Shown here in pieces: positions 56,948 to 64,000 of a DNA stretch of 64,000 nucleotides (position 1 is the first letter of the stretch; each line of letters begins with the position of its first letter). The stretch is from assembly GCF_900626095.1 (NCBI RefSeq), contig NZ_UYZZ01000008.1:85081-149080 (forward strand). Reading direction: 5' to 3'. The stretch is from Clostridium rectalis (GTDB taxonomy: Bacteria > Bacillota > Clostridia > Clostridiales > Clostridiaceae). The notes under the pieces were generated by a model, which did not search any database, was not told the origin of the DNA, and was given only the letters and a program-made list of their open reading frames with translations. Both the position numbers and the translations under genes were made by a program.

Positions 56948-58342
56948 CTACTTTTTTATACCATATTTTTTTAGTTTATACTGCAAATTTTGTCTTGAAA
57001 TGTTAAGCTTTTTAGAAGCCTTACTAATATTATAATTACTTTCTATAAATGCTTTTTCTATTATTTTTATTTCAATATCTTTTATATAATCTTCCAACGA
57101 AAAATTCTCATAAATATTTAAACTATCTATATTTAAATTCATTTTATTGTATAGATTATTAAATACTCTACACTCAAAATGTTTTTGACTTAGAAAGGAT
57201 TCGTAACTTGTCATATTCATAGCAGACTCAATTGTATTTCTTAACTCCCTTATATTTCCCGGCCAATCATATTGTAAAAACTTTTCCATAACATCTTTAT
57301 CTATACTTTTTATTTCTTTTCCCAACAGTTGATTGTAATATTTAATAAAATTTTCAACCATTGGTTTTATATCCTCCTTTCTTTCTCTTAAAGGAGGTAT
57401 AGTAATACTAATTACACTTAATCTATAATAAAAATCCTTTCTTAACTTTCCACTTTCTATAAGCTTTTCAGGTTCTTCATTTAATGTAGCTATAATTCTT
57501 ACATCCACATCTATGGTTTTATTACTACCTATAGGTCTTACACATCCATCTTGAAGCACTCTTAAAAGTTTTGATTGTAGATAAGGTTCCATAGAGTTAA
57601 CTTCATCTAACAATATAGTCCCTTTATTGGCTTGTTCAAATAATCCTTTCTTATTTTCTGCCCCAGTAAAACTTCCTTTTTCCGTACCAAATAACATTCC
57701 TTCTAATAATGCAGCAGGAATGGCTGCACAATTTATAGGTATAAAAGGTTTATCCCTTCTTATTCCATCATAGTGAATACTTTGAGCAAAAACTTCCTTA
57801 CCACATCCTGTTTCAGCATAAATCAAAATAGGAGAATTTGATATGCTAGCTCTTTTAGCTTTTCTTATAATTTTTTTCATCTCTTCTCCATTAGCATATA
57901 TATCATTAAAGGTATAATGTTTCTTCATTTCCTTATGGGAGCACTGTAATTTATAAATACATTCTGTAAGTTCTTTTAGTTGTGTCATATCCTTAGCAAT
58001 TTCAATTGCTGCTATACTTTCCTCATCTTCGATTACCGGGACTGTAGTATTTATAGTAATGACTTTTTTATTAAATTCATTACTATATTTTTGTATTGAA
58101 TCTTCAATTTTTTCTTTAGTTTTCAAAGCCTTCATAAGGGTAGATGAATTCTCCTTTACATCTTCTAGGTACTCATTAACTCTCTTCCCCAACACATCTT
58201 TAGGCTCAATCCCCTCTACTTTTCCCATGCTTTTATTATAATAAATTGTTCTACCACTAGAGTCAACAACATGAATTCCCTCCTCTAAATTCTCTAATAA
58301 ACATTGAAGAATTTTTTCTGCATAGGACAAATTATTAATCAT
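56948..58342 (-). CDS. RocR-like sigma-54-dependent activator of ornithine fermentation
   Basis: A 464-residue enhancer-binding protein: PAS domain (about 10-115, LEEGIHVVDSSGRTIYYNKSM), AAA+ core with Walker A YAETGCGKEVFAQSIH, sigma-54 contact loop GSFTGA (Ser instead of the usual Ala), Walker B GTILLDEVNSM, and Fis-type DNA-binding end SKASKKLNISRQNLQYKLKKYG. The layout and the GSFTGA variant resemble RocR, which senses ornithine/citrulline in Bacillus. It precedes the ornithine operon, whose promoter carries repeated palindromes likely to be its sites. The ATG at 58342 follows GGGGGATATT; the longer frame is less likely. Confidence 0.92.
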   Translation of the reverse strand: MINNLSYAEKILQCLLENLEEGIHVVDSSGRTIYYNKSMGKVEGIEPKDVLGKRVNEYLEDVKENSSTLMKALKTKEKIEDSIQKYSNEFNKKVITINTTVPVIEDEESIAAIEIAKDMTQLKELTECIYKLQCSHKEMKKHYTFNDIYANGEEMKKIIRKAKRASISNSPILIYAETGCGKEVFAQSIHYDGIRRDKPFIPINCAAIPAALLEGMLFGTEKGSFTGAENKKGLFEQANKGTILLDEVNSMEPYLQSKLLRVLQDGCVRPIGSNKTIDVDVRIIATLNEEPEKLIESGKLRKDFYYRLSVISITIPPLRERKEDIKPMVENFIKYYNQLLGKEIKSIDKDVMEKFLQYDWPGNIRELRNTIESAMNMTSYESFLSQKHFECRVFNNLYNKMNLNIDSLNIYENFSLEDYIKDIEIKIIEKAFIESNYNISKASKKLNISRQNLQYKLKKYGIKK

Positions 58343-58640
58343 AATATCCCCCTTATTCTTTAGCATTTCCCTATATATTATTTATACATATAAATTATAT
58401 GACTAATTCCTTTTATTATCAATAATTCAATCGTTTACAGGGATATGAAAATCTATAAAAATTAAATTATTAACTTATACATCCTTTCATTTATAAAATT
58501 AATTAAAAAGTCTCAAATAATCTCAAAAATACTCATTTACTAAACTCTAAAGCTTCTAATTTAAAAACTTATCAGATAATTATTACATATAGGATATTAG
58601 TAACACTTTACTAAAGTTTATTTGTACCTTTTTATTCAAT
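58343..58640. other. AT-rich spacer upstream of the RocR-like regulator
   Basis: No gene recognised. It probably contains the regulator promoter. Direct repeats of TCTCAAA/TCTCAAAA near 58511-58530 are short and of unknown meaning. Confidence 0.45.
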
Positions 58641-58654
58641 AGCATAAATTTATG

Positions 58655-58690
58655 CTATAAAAAAAGCCCTCTACAATTGAAGGCTTTTAA
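58655..58690 (-). terminator. Terminator of the hom-metY-metA operon
   Basis: AAAAGCC (58662-58668) and GGCTTTT (58682-58688) pair, giving U residues on the minus transcript. It lies just after metA and is preceded by the palindrome AGCATAAATTTATGCT. Confidence 0.78.
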
Positions 58691-58711
58691 AACTTAATAA
58701 TAATTTGTATT

Positions 58712-59611
58712 TTAATACACAGTTTGTTGATAAACATAATAATTTAACCAATTTGAGAATAATAAATTTGCATGTGATCTCCACTTTACAATAATATCTT
58801 TACTTGGGTCATCATCTAAAAAATAGTTTTTAGGAACATCTATTTTAAGTCCCATTAAAATATCTCTTTCGTATTCATTTTTTAAAGTTAATGGATCATA
58901 TTCTGAATGACCTGTAACAAATATTTGTTTCCCACTTTTAGACGCCACTATATAAACTCCAGCCTCTTTTGATTCTGCTAAAATTTTAAGTTCTTTAACC
59001 TTTTTTATATCACTTTTTAATACTTCACTATATCGTGAATGTGGTGCATAAAATTTATCATCAAATCCTCTTAAAAGTTTAACTTTTTTATGCAAAACTC
59101 TATGAGGAAAGACTCCAAAAATTTTATTTTTCAAGTAGTGTTTTGAAATTCCATAATGATGATAAAGTCCTGCCTGTGCAGCCCAACATATATGGATTGT
59201 TGATGTTACATGTTCTTTTGTAAAATCCATAATCTCCTTTAATTCATTAAAATAGTCCACTTCTTCAAAGTCTAAATGTTCAATAGGTGCCCCTGTTATT
59301 ATCATTCCATCAAATTTTTCCTTCTTAACATCCTTAAAGGAATAATAAAATTTTTCTAAGTGCTTTTCCGAAGTATTTTTTGATTTATGAGAATCTATTC
59401 TTATAAGTTTTATATCCACTTGAAGAGGGGTATTTCCTAATAATCTTAAAATTTGCGTTTCCGTTTGAATTTTTGTAGGCATCAAATTTAAAATTCCTAT
59501 TTTAAGAGGTCTAATGTCTTGGTGCAATGCTCTACTTTCATGCATCACAAATACATTTTCTTTCTCTAAAATTTTTGATGCAGGAAGATTTTCTGGTATT
59601 ATAATTGGCAT
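58712..59611 (-). CDS. metA: Homoserine O-acyltransferase (MetA type)
   Basis: A 299-residue MetA-family enzyme activating homoserine; most Firmicute members use acetyl-CoA. Signatures: [68 protein letters not shown] with the catalytic cysteine, FGVFPHRV and VTGHSEYD. The ATG at 59611 is chosen with AAGGGTGA upstream; the longer frame reads back into that site. Third gene of the SAM-riboswitch operon; the product feeds MetY. Confidence 0.95.
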   Translation of the reverse strand: MPIIIPENLPASKILEKENVFVMHESRALHQDIRPLKIGILNLMPTKIQTETQILRLLGNTPLQVDIKLIRIDSHKSKNTSEKHLEKFYYSFKDVKKEKFDGMIITGAPIEHLDFEEVDYFNELKEIMDFTKEHVTSTIHICWAAQAGLYHHYGISKHYLKNKIFGVFPHRVLHKKVKLLRGFDDKFYAPHSRYSEVLKSDIKKVKELKILAESKEAGVYIVASKSGKQIFVTGHSEYDPLTLKNEYERDILMGLKIDVPKNYFLDDDPSKDIIVKWRSHANLLFSNWLNYYVYQQTVY

Positions 59612-59624
59612 ATTTTTCTCACCC

Positions 59625-60911
59625 TTAATCAAGCTTTTCTAAAGCCTGTTTAAAATCATTTATTATATCTTTAATATCTTCAATCCCCACAGAAACTCTT
59701 ATTAAATCCTTTGTAACCCCTGAAGCTAGTTGTTCCTCTGAATTAAGCTGTCTATGAGTTGTACTGGCTGGATGAAGAACAGAAGTCCTTGCATCTCCTA
59801 AATGAACAACCAATGCAGCTAACTTTAAATTTCTAATAAACTGCTTCCCAGCCTCTACTCCTCCTTTTATACCAAAGGTTAATATACCACTAGCTCCCTT
59901 TGGTAAATATTTATTTGCTAGATTGTAACTTTTGTGACTTTTTAAAAGAGGGTAACTAACCCAATTAACTTTTTCATGGCCTTCTAAAAATTCTGCTAAT
60001 TTTAAAGCATTATAACTATGTCTGTCCATTCTTAAATGCAGTGTTTCAAGACCTAAATTGAATAAAAACGCATTAAAAGGACTTGAACAGGCTCCTAAAT
60101 CTCTTAATAATTGAACGCGTGCCTTTACAATATAAGCGGCATTTTTAAAAGTTTTAACATATTGGATGCCATGATAACTAGGATCTGGATTTGTAAATTC
60201 AGGATACTTTCCATTTTCCCAATTAAAATTTCCTCCATCTACTATTATTCCCCCTATACTAGTAGCATGCCCATCAATATATTTTGTTGTAGAATGTATA
60301 ACAATATTTGCTCCATAACATAGTGGGTTGCATAAATATGGTGTAGCTATAGTATTATCTACAATAAATGGTACAGATTTTTTCTTTGCAATTTTAGAAA
60401 ATTTCTCAAAATCTAATATATTTAATCCCGGATTTCCTATAGTTTCTCCAAAAATAGCCTTAGTGCTTTCTTTAAAGCAATTAAGTATTTCCTCTTCTTT
60501 AGAATCTGGATGAACAAAGGTTACATCTATTCCAAATTTTTTTAGTGTAGTGGATAGTAAAGAAAATGTTCCTCCATAAAGGGTAGAGGCTGCTATAATA
60601 TGTTCTCCATTTTTACATATATTTAAAATAGCTAGTGCTGTTGCTGCTTGACCTGCTGATACTGCAACAGCTCCAATCCCTCCTTCTAACTCCCTAACTT
60701 TTTCCTCAAAAGCCTGGATAGTTGGATTACTTATCCTTGAATACATATGTCCTTCTGATTTTAAATCAAATAAGTCTGCCACCTCATCTGGATCATCATA
60801 TTTATATGTGGTACTTTGATATATGGGTAAAATCCTTGGTTCCCCTGATTTTGGCTTATAGCCCCCTTGTACACATATTGTACCCTTATTAAATTCTAAT
60901 GTTTTTCCCAT
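59625..60911 (-). CDS. metY: O-acetylhomoserine sulfhydrylase
   Basis: A 428-residue PLP enzyme of the Cys/Met metabolism family, making homocysteine from O-acetylhomoserine and sulfide. [52 protein letters not shown] and [16 protein letters not shown] with the PLP lysine are typical. ATG at 60911 behind GGGGGAAG; the longer frame overlaps the hom gene. Middle gene of hom-metY-metA, followed by metA after 13 bases. Confidence 0.95.
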   Translation of the reverse strand: MGKTLEFNKGTICVQGGYKPKSGEPRILPIYQSTTYKYDDPDEVADLFDLKSEGHMYSRISNPTIQAFEEKVRELEGGIGAVAVSAGQAATALAILNICKNGEHIIAASTLYGGTFSLLSTTLKKFGIDVTFVHPDSKEEEILNCFKESTKAIFGETIGNPGLNILDFEKFSKIAKKKSVPFIVDNTIATPYLCNPLCYGANIVIHSTTKYIDGHATSIGGIIVDGGNFNWENGKYPEFTNPDPSYHGIQYVKTFKNAAYIVKARVQLLRDLGACSSPFNAFLFNLGLETLHLRMDRHSYNALKLAEFLEGHEKVNWVSYPLLKSHKSYNLANKYLPKGASGILTFGIKGGVEAGKQFIRNLKLAALVVHLGDARTSVLHPASTTHRQLNSEEQLASGVTKDLIRVSVGIEDIKDIINDFKQALEKLD

Positions 60912-60948
60912 TATTACTTCCCCCTTAAATTTATTTTTCTCTGTTTTC

Positions 60949-62196
60949 TTACAATATATCATCTAATTTTAAAATACTTTTTACAGAAATAATTTCTCTG
61001 AAATCCTCTAATTCTTTAATTTTTACATTTAACTTATTCTCATTTTCACTTTGAACAAATATTACTACATCTTCACTATTTATATTTCCTTTATTTAATT
61101 TATAATGCTTTTTAAATATATTATTAATTATAACCAAAGCTTTAGATTTATCTGAACTCTTTATTCTAAGCATCCAGCTATTTTTATGTGCCCATTGTAC
61201 TGTTATTTTACCCTTTGTTAAACAATTTGATCTTGTATTTTTATTTTTACTTTGTATAACATCTATAATATCTCCTAGAACAGCACTTGCCGTTGGTAAC
61301 TTTCCTGCACCTTTTCCATAAAAGAAAACTTCCCCTACAGCATCCCCATTAATCATAATTCCATTATATTCATCCTCTATTTTTCCAAATTGACTTTCAC
61401 TCTTTACAAGAACAGGTCTTACTGACGCATAAATTTCTTCTCCATTTTTTTCACTTACAGCTATTAATTTAATTTTACATCCAACTTCCTTTGCAATATT
61501 TATGTCCACCTGATCTATTTCATTTATTCCTACAGTCTTAATTTTTTCCCAATCTATTCTCTTGTTATATGCTGTAGTTGAAAGTATTGCAAGCTTTCTA
61601 GCTGCGTCGTATCCCAATACATCCGACTCTGGATTCGACTCTGCAAAACCTAATTTTTGAGCTATACTAAGGGCCCCATGGTAACTTATATTATCCTCAT
61701 ACATCTTTGATAATATAAAATTTGTTGTACCATTTAAAATTCCTTTAATACTTTTAATTTCATTTCCTAAAAGACATTCATTTATTGGTTTTATTATAGG
61801 AATCCCTCCACCTACACTTGCTTCAAAATATAGCTTTACTTTATTTTCTTTAGCTATATTTAGTAACTCCTCTCCATGTTTAGATATTAAATCTTTATTG
61901 GCAGTTACTATATGTCTTTTTAACTTTAATAATTTTTTTACATAATCATAAGTAGGATCTATTCCCCCCATAACCTCTACAACTATATCTAAATCTTCAT
62001 TAAAAATTTCTTCTATATTATCAGTGAAAAGATCTGTTTTTAGTTTTCTTAAATTTTTAAACATGTCTCTAACAAGAACTTTCTTTACACTTACCACTTC
62101 TCCAGTTGTCTCTTTTATTTTTTTTATATTTTTCTCTATAAGTTCTAAAACCCCTGATCCTACGGTACCATTTCCCAATATACCTATATTTATCAT
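60949..62196 (-). CDS. hom: Homoserine dehydrogenase
   Basis: A 415-residue NAD(P)-dependent enzyme producing homoserine for methionine and threonine. N-terminal ILGNGTVGSGVLELI Rossmann motif, VVEVMGG, ANKDLISKHGEEL, GILNGTTNFILSKM and GFAESNPESDVLGYDAARKLAIL are the family blocks. A C-terminal ACT-like part (WMLRIKSSDKSKALVIINNIF) may sense threonine. First gene behind the SAM riboswitch. GGAGGTA before the ATG. Confidence 0.96.
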   Translation of the reverse strand: MINIGILGNGTVGSGVLELIEKNIKKIKETTGEVVSVKKVLVRDMFKNLRKLKTDLFTDNIEEIFNEDLDIVVEVMGGIDPTYDYVKKLLKLKRHIVTANKDLISKHGEELLNIAKENKVKLYFEASVGGGIPIIKPINECLLGNEIKSIKGILNGTTNFILSKMYEDNISYHGALSIAQKLGFAESNPESDVLGYDAARKLAILSTTAYNKRIDWEKIKTVGINEIDQVDINIAKEVGCKIKLIAVSEKNGEEIYASVRPVLVKSESQFGKIEDEYNGIMINGDAVGEVFFYGKGAGKLPTASAVLGDIIDVIQSKNKNTRSNCLTKGKITVQWAHKNSWMLRIKSSDKSKALVIINNIFKKHYKLNKGNINSEDVVIFVQSENENKLNVKIKELEDFREIISVKSILKLDDIL

Positions 62197-62257
62197 AAAA
62201 TACCTCCTTTAATTTAAATAATTCTAAGTGGTAGGGGGTTACTATATTTTAAAAAAT

Positions 62258-62292
62258 AAAAAAACCCCTTCAATCTTTCGATAAGAAGCGGT
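62258..62292 (-). terminator. Terminator of the SAM riboswitch
   Basis: On the minus strand AACCGCTTCTTATC and GATTGAAGGGGTTT form an imperfect stem-loop around GAAA followed by a U run. The CTTCTTATC arm can instead pair with GATAAGAAG at the 3' side of the aptamer, giving the antiterminator. Confidence 0.82.
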
Positions 62293-62333
62293 TACTCTGC
62301 AGTAAACTATTAATTATAATAGTCTTGTCACTT

Positions 62334-62440
62334 CTTATCTCTCAGGATATTACCTGCAGGAATTAGCACATTTCTAGTTTAAAATTAAACTAGCTGTTGC
62401 CGGGTTTCATCGGGCCAGTCCCTCAACCACTCTTGATAAG
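62334..62440 (-). ncRNA. SAM-I riboswitch (S box)
   Basis: Minus strand shows CTTATCAAGAGTGG, GAGGGACTGGCCC, GATGAAACCCGGCAAC and a closing GATAAG. These are the conserved S-box elements: kink-turn, core and P1 helix. It controls hom-metY-metA: bound SAM should favour the terminator before hom. Confidence 0.97.
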
Positions 62441-62469
62441 ATTAATCTTATATTTAATTTTAAATTCAA

Positions 62470-62820
62470 TTTTACACATATATTTCTAATATGTCAAGTA
62501 ATATTTTCTAATTATTTTTACACTTTTTATCAATATAAATAGCAATAATAAAAAATATATTTACTACACTCACACAGTTATTATTATAACCGTGTATATA
62601 ATATATATTATTAAATTACAATACCATATAATTTAATTTTTTTATAATTATAATCAATAAATTTAATTATAACAATTATAATTTTTTAAATAACTATATA
62701 AAAATAACAAAATTATAGATATGAAACTATAGTATTACATTTTATTTTTACGATATTTAAATAAATAGTACGATTGATATGTTAAAATATGTTTGTTATA
62801 CTATAAGTAATAGCTGATTT
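62470..62820. other. AT-rich spacer before the 62.9 kb gene
   Basis: Almost all A/T, with promoter-like TATAAT-type strings. It probably holds the riboswitch operon promoter and, on the other strand, the promoter of the membrane protein gene. No coding frame or RNA element recognised. Confidence 0.45.
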
Positions 62821-62855
62821 TCATAATATTGAAATATATTTAGGAGGCAGATTGT

Positions 62856-63590
62856 ATGTTCAAAGAAGTTTGGAACGAATATAAAATTAGTTTCAAATTT
62901 TTATTACCATTCATTTTACTATTATCAGTATTTAATAGTATTGGTCTTACCACAAATTTTGATAATAGCGATTTTTTTACTAGGGGTGGATCTTTAACAA
63001 AAAACTTCTCAGTATTTAAAGAAATAATGACAACTAACTATTTAACTATTTTATTTGATTTATTTATAGGTTCCTTATTGATTTTAACTATTCTTGTAAT
63101 TATAAACTCTATCTATAGTAAAAATCATGTGCGTTATTATGAAATTTTTAAAGAAAGTAAAGGCCTTTATTTAAAATATCTAGTATTAGATATAATTACC
63201 AATAGTATTTTTGTAGTAGTAAGCATTTTAGGCTTTTGGTCAGTAATGGCTCCAGTTACCATTTTACTTTTAATATGCTTAAGTGTTCTCTTAATTCCTT
63301 GTGAAGCCTATTTAGTATGTTACAATACAACTCCATTAGAAGCCTTAAAAAAAGGCTTTAAGGTAGGTAAAAAATATTCAGGTGAAATATTAATATTATG
63401 TATTACACTAGGTATTCTTACTGGCTTAGTCTCTTTAATACCAACAGTAAAAACTAGTATGATAGTTTTATTATTAGCAAACATTATTAAAACTAGTATA
63501 TATTCTTATTTATATGCCTACTCTATAAATATTTGTAGAAAAGAAAGTAAATATAATAAAAATAGTAAATTGATTAATAATTTAACTTAA
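62856..63590 (+). CDS. Hypothetical polytopic membrane protein, 244 aa
   Basis: Not recognised. About five or six hydrophobic segments, with FKEVWNEYKISFKFLLPFILLLSVF at the start and TPLEALKKGFKVGKKYSGEILILCI near the C-terminus. That amphipathic loop followed by membrane helices resembles GlpQ-membrane-domain/DUF-type proteins. GGAGGCAG before ATG; strong terminator after. Function unknown. Confidence 0.72.
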   Translation: MFKEVWNEYKISFKFLLPFILLLSVFNSIGLTTNFDNSDFFTRGGSLTKNFSVFKEIMTTNYLTILFDLFIGSLLILTILVIINSIYSKNHVRYYEIFKESKGLYLKYLVLDIITNSIFVVVSILGFWSVMAPVTILLLICLSVLLIPCEAYLVCYNTTPLEALKKGFKVGKKYSGEILILCITLGILTGLVSLIPTVKTSMIVLLLANIIKTSIYSYLYAYSINICRKESKYNKNSKLINNLT

Positions 63591-63592
63591 TT

Positions 63593-63628
63593 AAAAAGAC
63601 CTTCATTAAAAATGGAGGTCTTTTTAAT
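63593..63628 (+). terminator. Terminator after the 62.9 kb gene
   Basis: AAAAAGACCTT (from 63593) pairs with GGAGGTCTTTTT (63614-63625) with a T run. Confidence 0.85.
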
Positions 63629-63762
63629 ACAATACAACTAATTATTCGTAATAAAAAACTTAGTTAATAAATTTTATTATATCATAATTAATAAATAAAT
63701 CTAAACATTAAAAAAAGACTTTCTATAAAAGAAAATCCATATGCTACTTTAGTATAAAAAAA

Positions 63763-63837
63763 TGGCTCCGTGGAAAGGATTTGAACCTTCAGCCCTTCGG
63801 TTAACAGCCGAATGCTCCACCATTGAGCTACCACGGA
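63763..63837 (-). tRNA. tRNA-Asn (GTT)
   Basis: The minus strand folds as a tRNA: acceptor TCCGTGG pairs with CCACGGA, D-arm TAGCTCAATGGTGGAGCA, anticodon loop CTGTTAA (anticodon GTT, plus 63803-63805), T-arm GGTTCAAATCC and encoded CCA end (63763-63765). It follows 5S rRNA in the same direction, so it is probably processed from the rRNA transcript. Confidence 0.97.
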
Positions 63838-63845
63838 ACATTTTG

Positions 63846-63962
63846 ACCTGGCGACGACCTACTCTCCCACAAGGCCTCCCTTGCAGTACCATCGGCGCTT
63901 TGAAGCTTAACCTTCGTGTTCGGTATGGGAACGGGTGTTACCTTCAAGCCATAATCACCAGA
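63846..63962 (-). rRNA. rrf: 5S ribosomal RNA
   Basis: Minus strand begins TCTGGTGATTATGGC and ends GTCGTCGCCAGG, with the conserved core CCGTTCCCATACCGAACACG and GTGGGAGAGTAGG. About 117 bases, standard size. The end of an rRNA operon enters the window here; 23S should lie beyond the right edge. Confidence 0.96.
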
Positions 63963-64000
63963 TACTGATTTACAGAAATCTTCGATTTCACTTTAAATCA

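Noticed and set aside
63762..63968. Plus-strand open frame across the tRNA and 5S region
   Set aside because: It lies wholly over the antisense of tRNA-Asn and 5S rRNA and has no protein-like character.

Overview
The window is AT-rich, low-GC Firmicute DNA that reads as a chromosomal segment of an amino-acid-fermenting (proteolytic) Clostridium. The evidence is a complete ornithine Stickland-type pathway, an adenosylcobalamin-dependent ribonucleotide reductase, GGAGG ribosome binding sites with frequent TTG/GTG starts, two sigma-54 bacterial enhancer-binding proteins, and the end of an rRNA operon. It resembles the C. botulinum group I / C. sporogenes lineage, but species is an inference. No insertion sequence, prophage or CRISPR array was seen.

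Layout. 1-2.4 kb: an AlgI-type MBOAT acyltransferase cut by the window edge plus a DHHW-family partner (surface polysaccharide O-acetylation). 2.6-9.4 kb: LysR regulator divergent from a class I glutamine amidotransferase-like hydrolase, LysE exporter, coiled-coil NlpC/P60 cell-wall hydrolase, an unusual TIR/NDT-like protein, an APC permease and an Rrf2 regulator. 9.8-12.9 kb: class II ribonucleotide reductase preceded by two candidate NrdR boxes. 13-21.7 kb: MarR/HsmA pair, secreted phosphodiester-glycosidase-like protein, DJ-1/PfpI protein, TIM-barrel isomerase, M19 dipeptidase with a possible leader peptide, threonine synthase and small unknown proteins. 21.8-24.8 kb: Lrp/AsnC regulator, DUF378 protein, and an NhaC-family transporter under a lysine riboswitch.

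25.4-36.1 kb is a nitrogen and amino-acid transport region: glutaminase, two near-duplicate AGCS sodium symporters, argH and argG, and a polar amino-acid ABC importer with two different binding proteins. murQ follows. 37.6-44.5 kb is a sigma-54-controlled sugar-acid catabolic locus: split UxaA-like dehydratase, KdgT-type permease, DUF1537 kinase, PdxA-like dehydrogenase and a PrpR-type activator. A close match to the -24/-12 promoter lies upstream of the small dehydratase subunit.

47.1-58.3 kb is the ornithine fermentation locus (ortA, ortB, oraS, oraE, GlmL-related protein, orr, ord, APC antiporter), all on the minus strand. It lies behind a sigma-54 promoter, two identical 14-bp palindromes plus a third degenerate copy, and a RocR-like activator gene. 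L-ornithine is racemised (Orr), converted by the B12/PLP aminomutase OraSE to 2,4-diaminopentanoate, oxidised by Ord, and cleaved with CoA by OrtAB to acetyl-CoA and D-alanine. 58.7-62.4 kb is a hom-metY-metA operon under an S-box SAM riboswitch. The window ends with a membrane protein, tRNA-Asn and 5S rRNA, both transcribed leftward.
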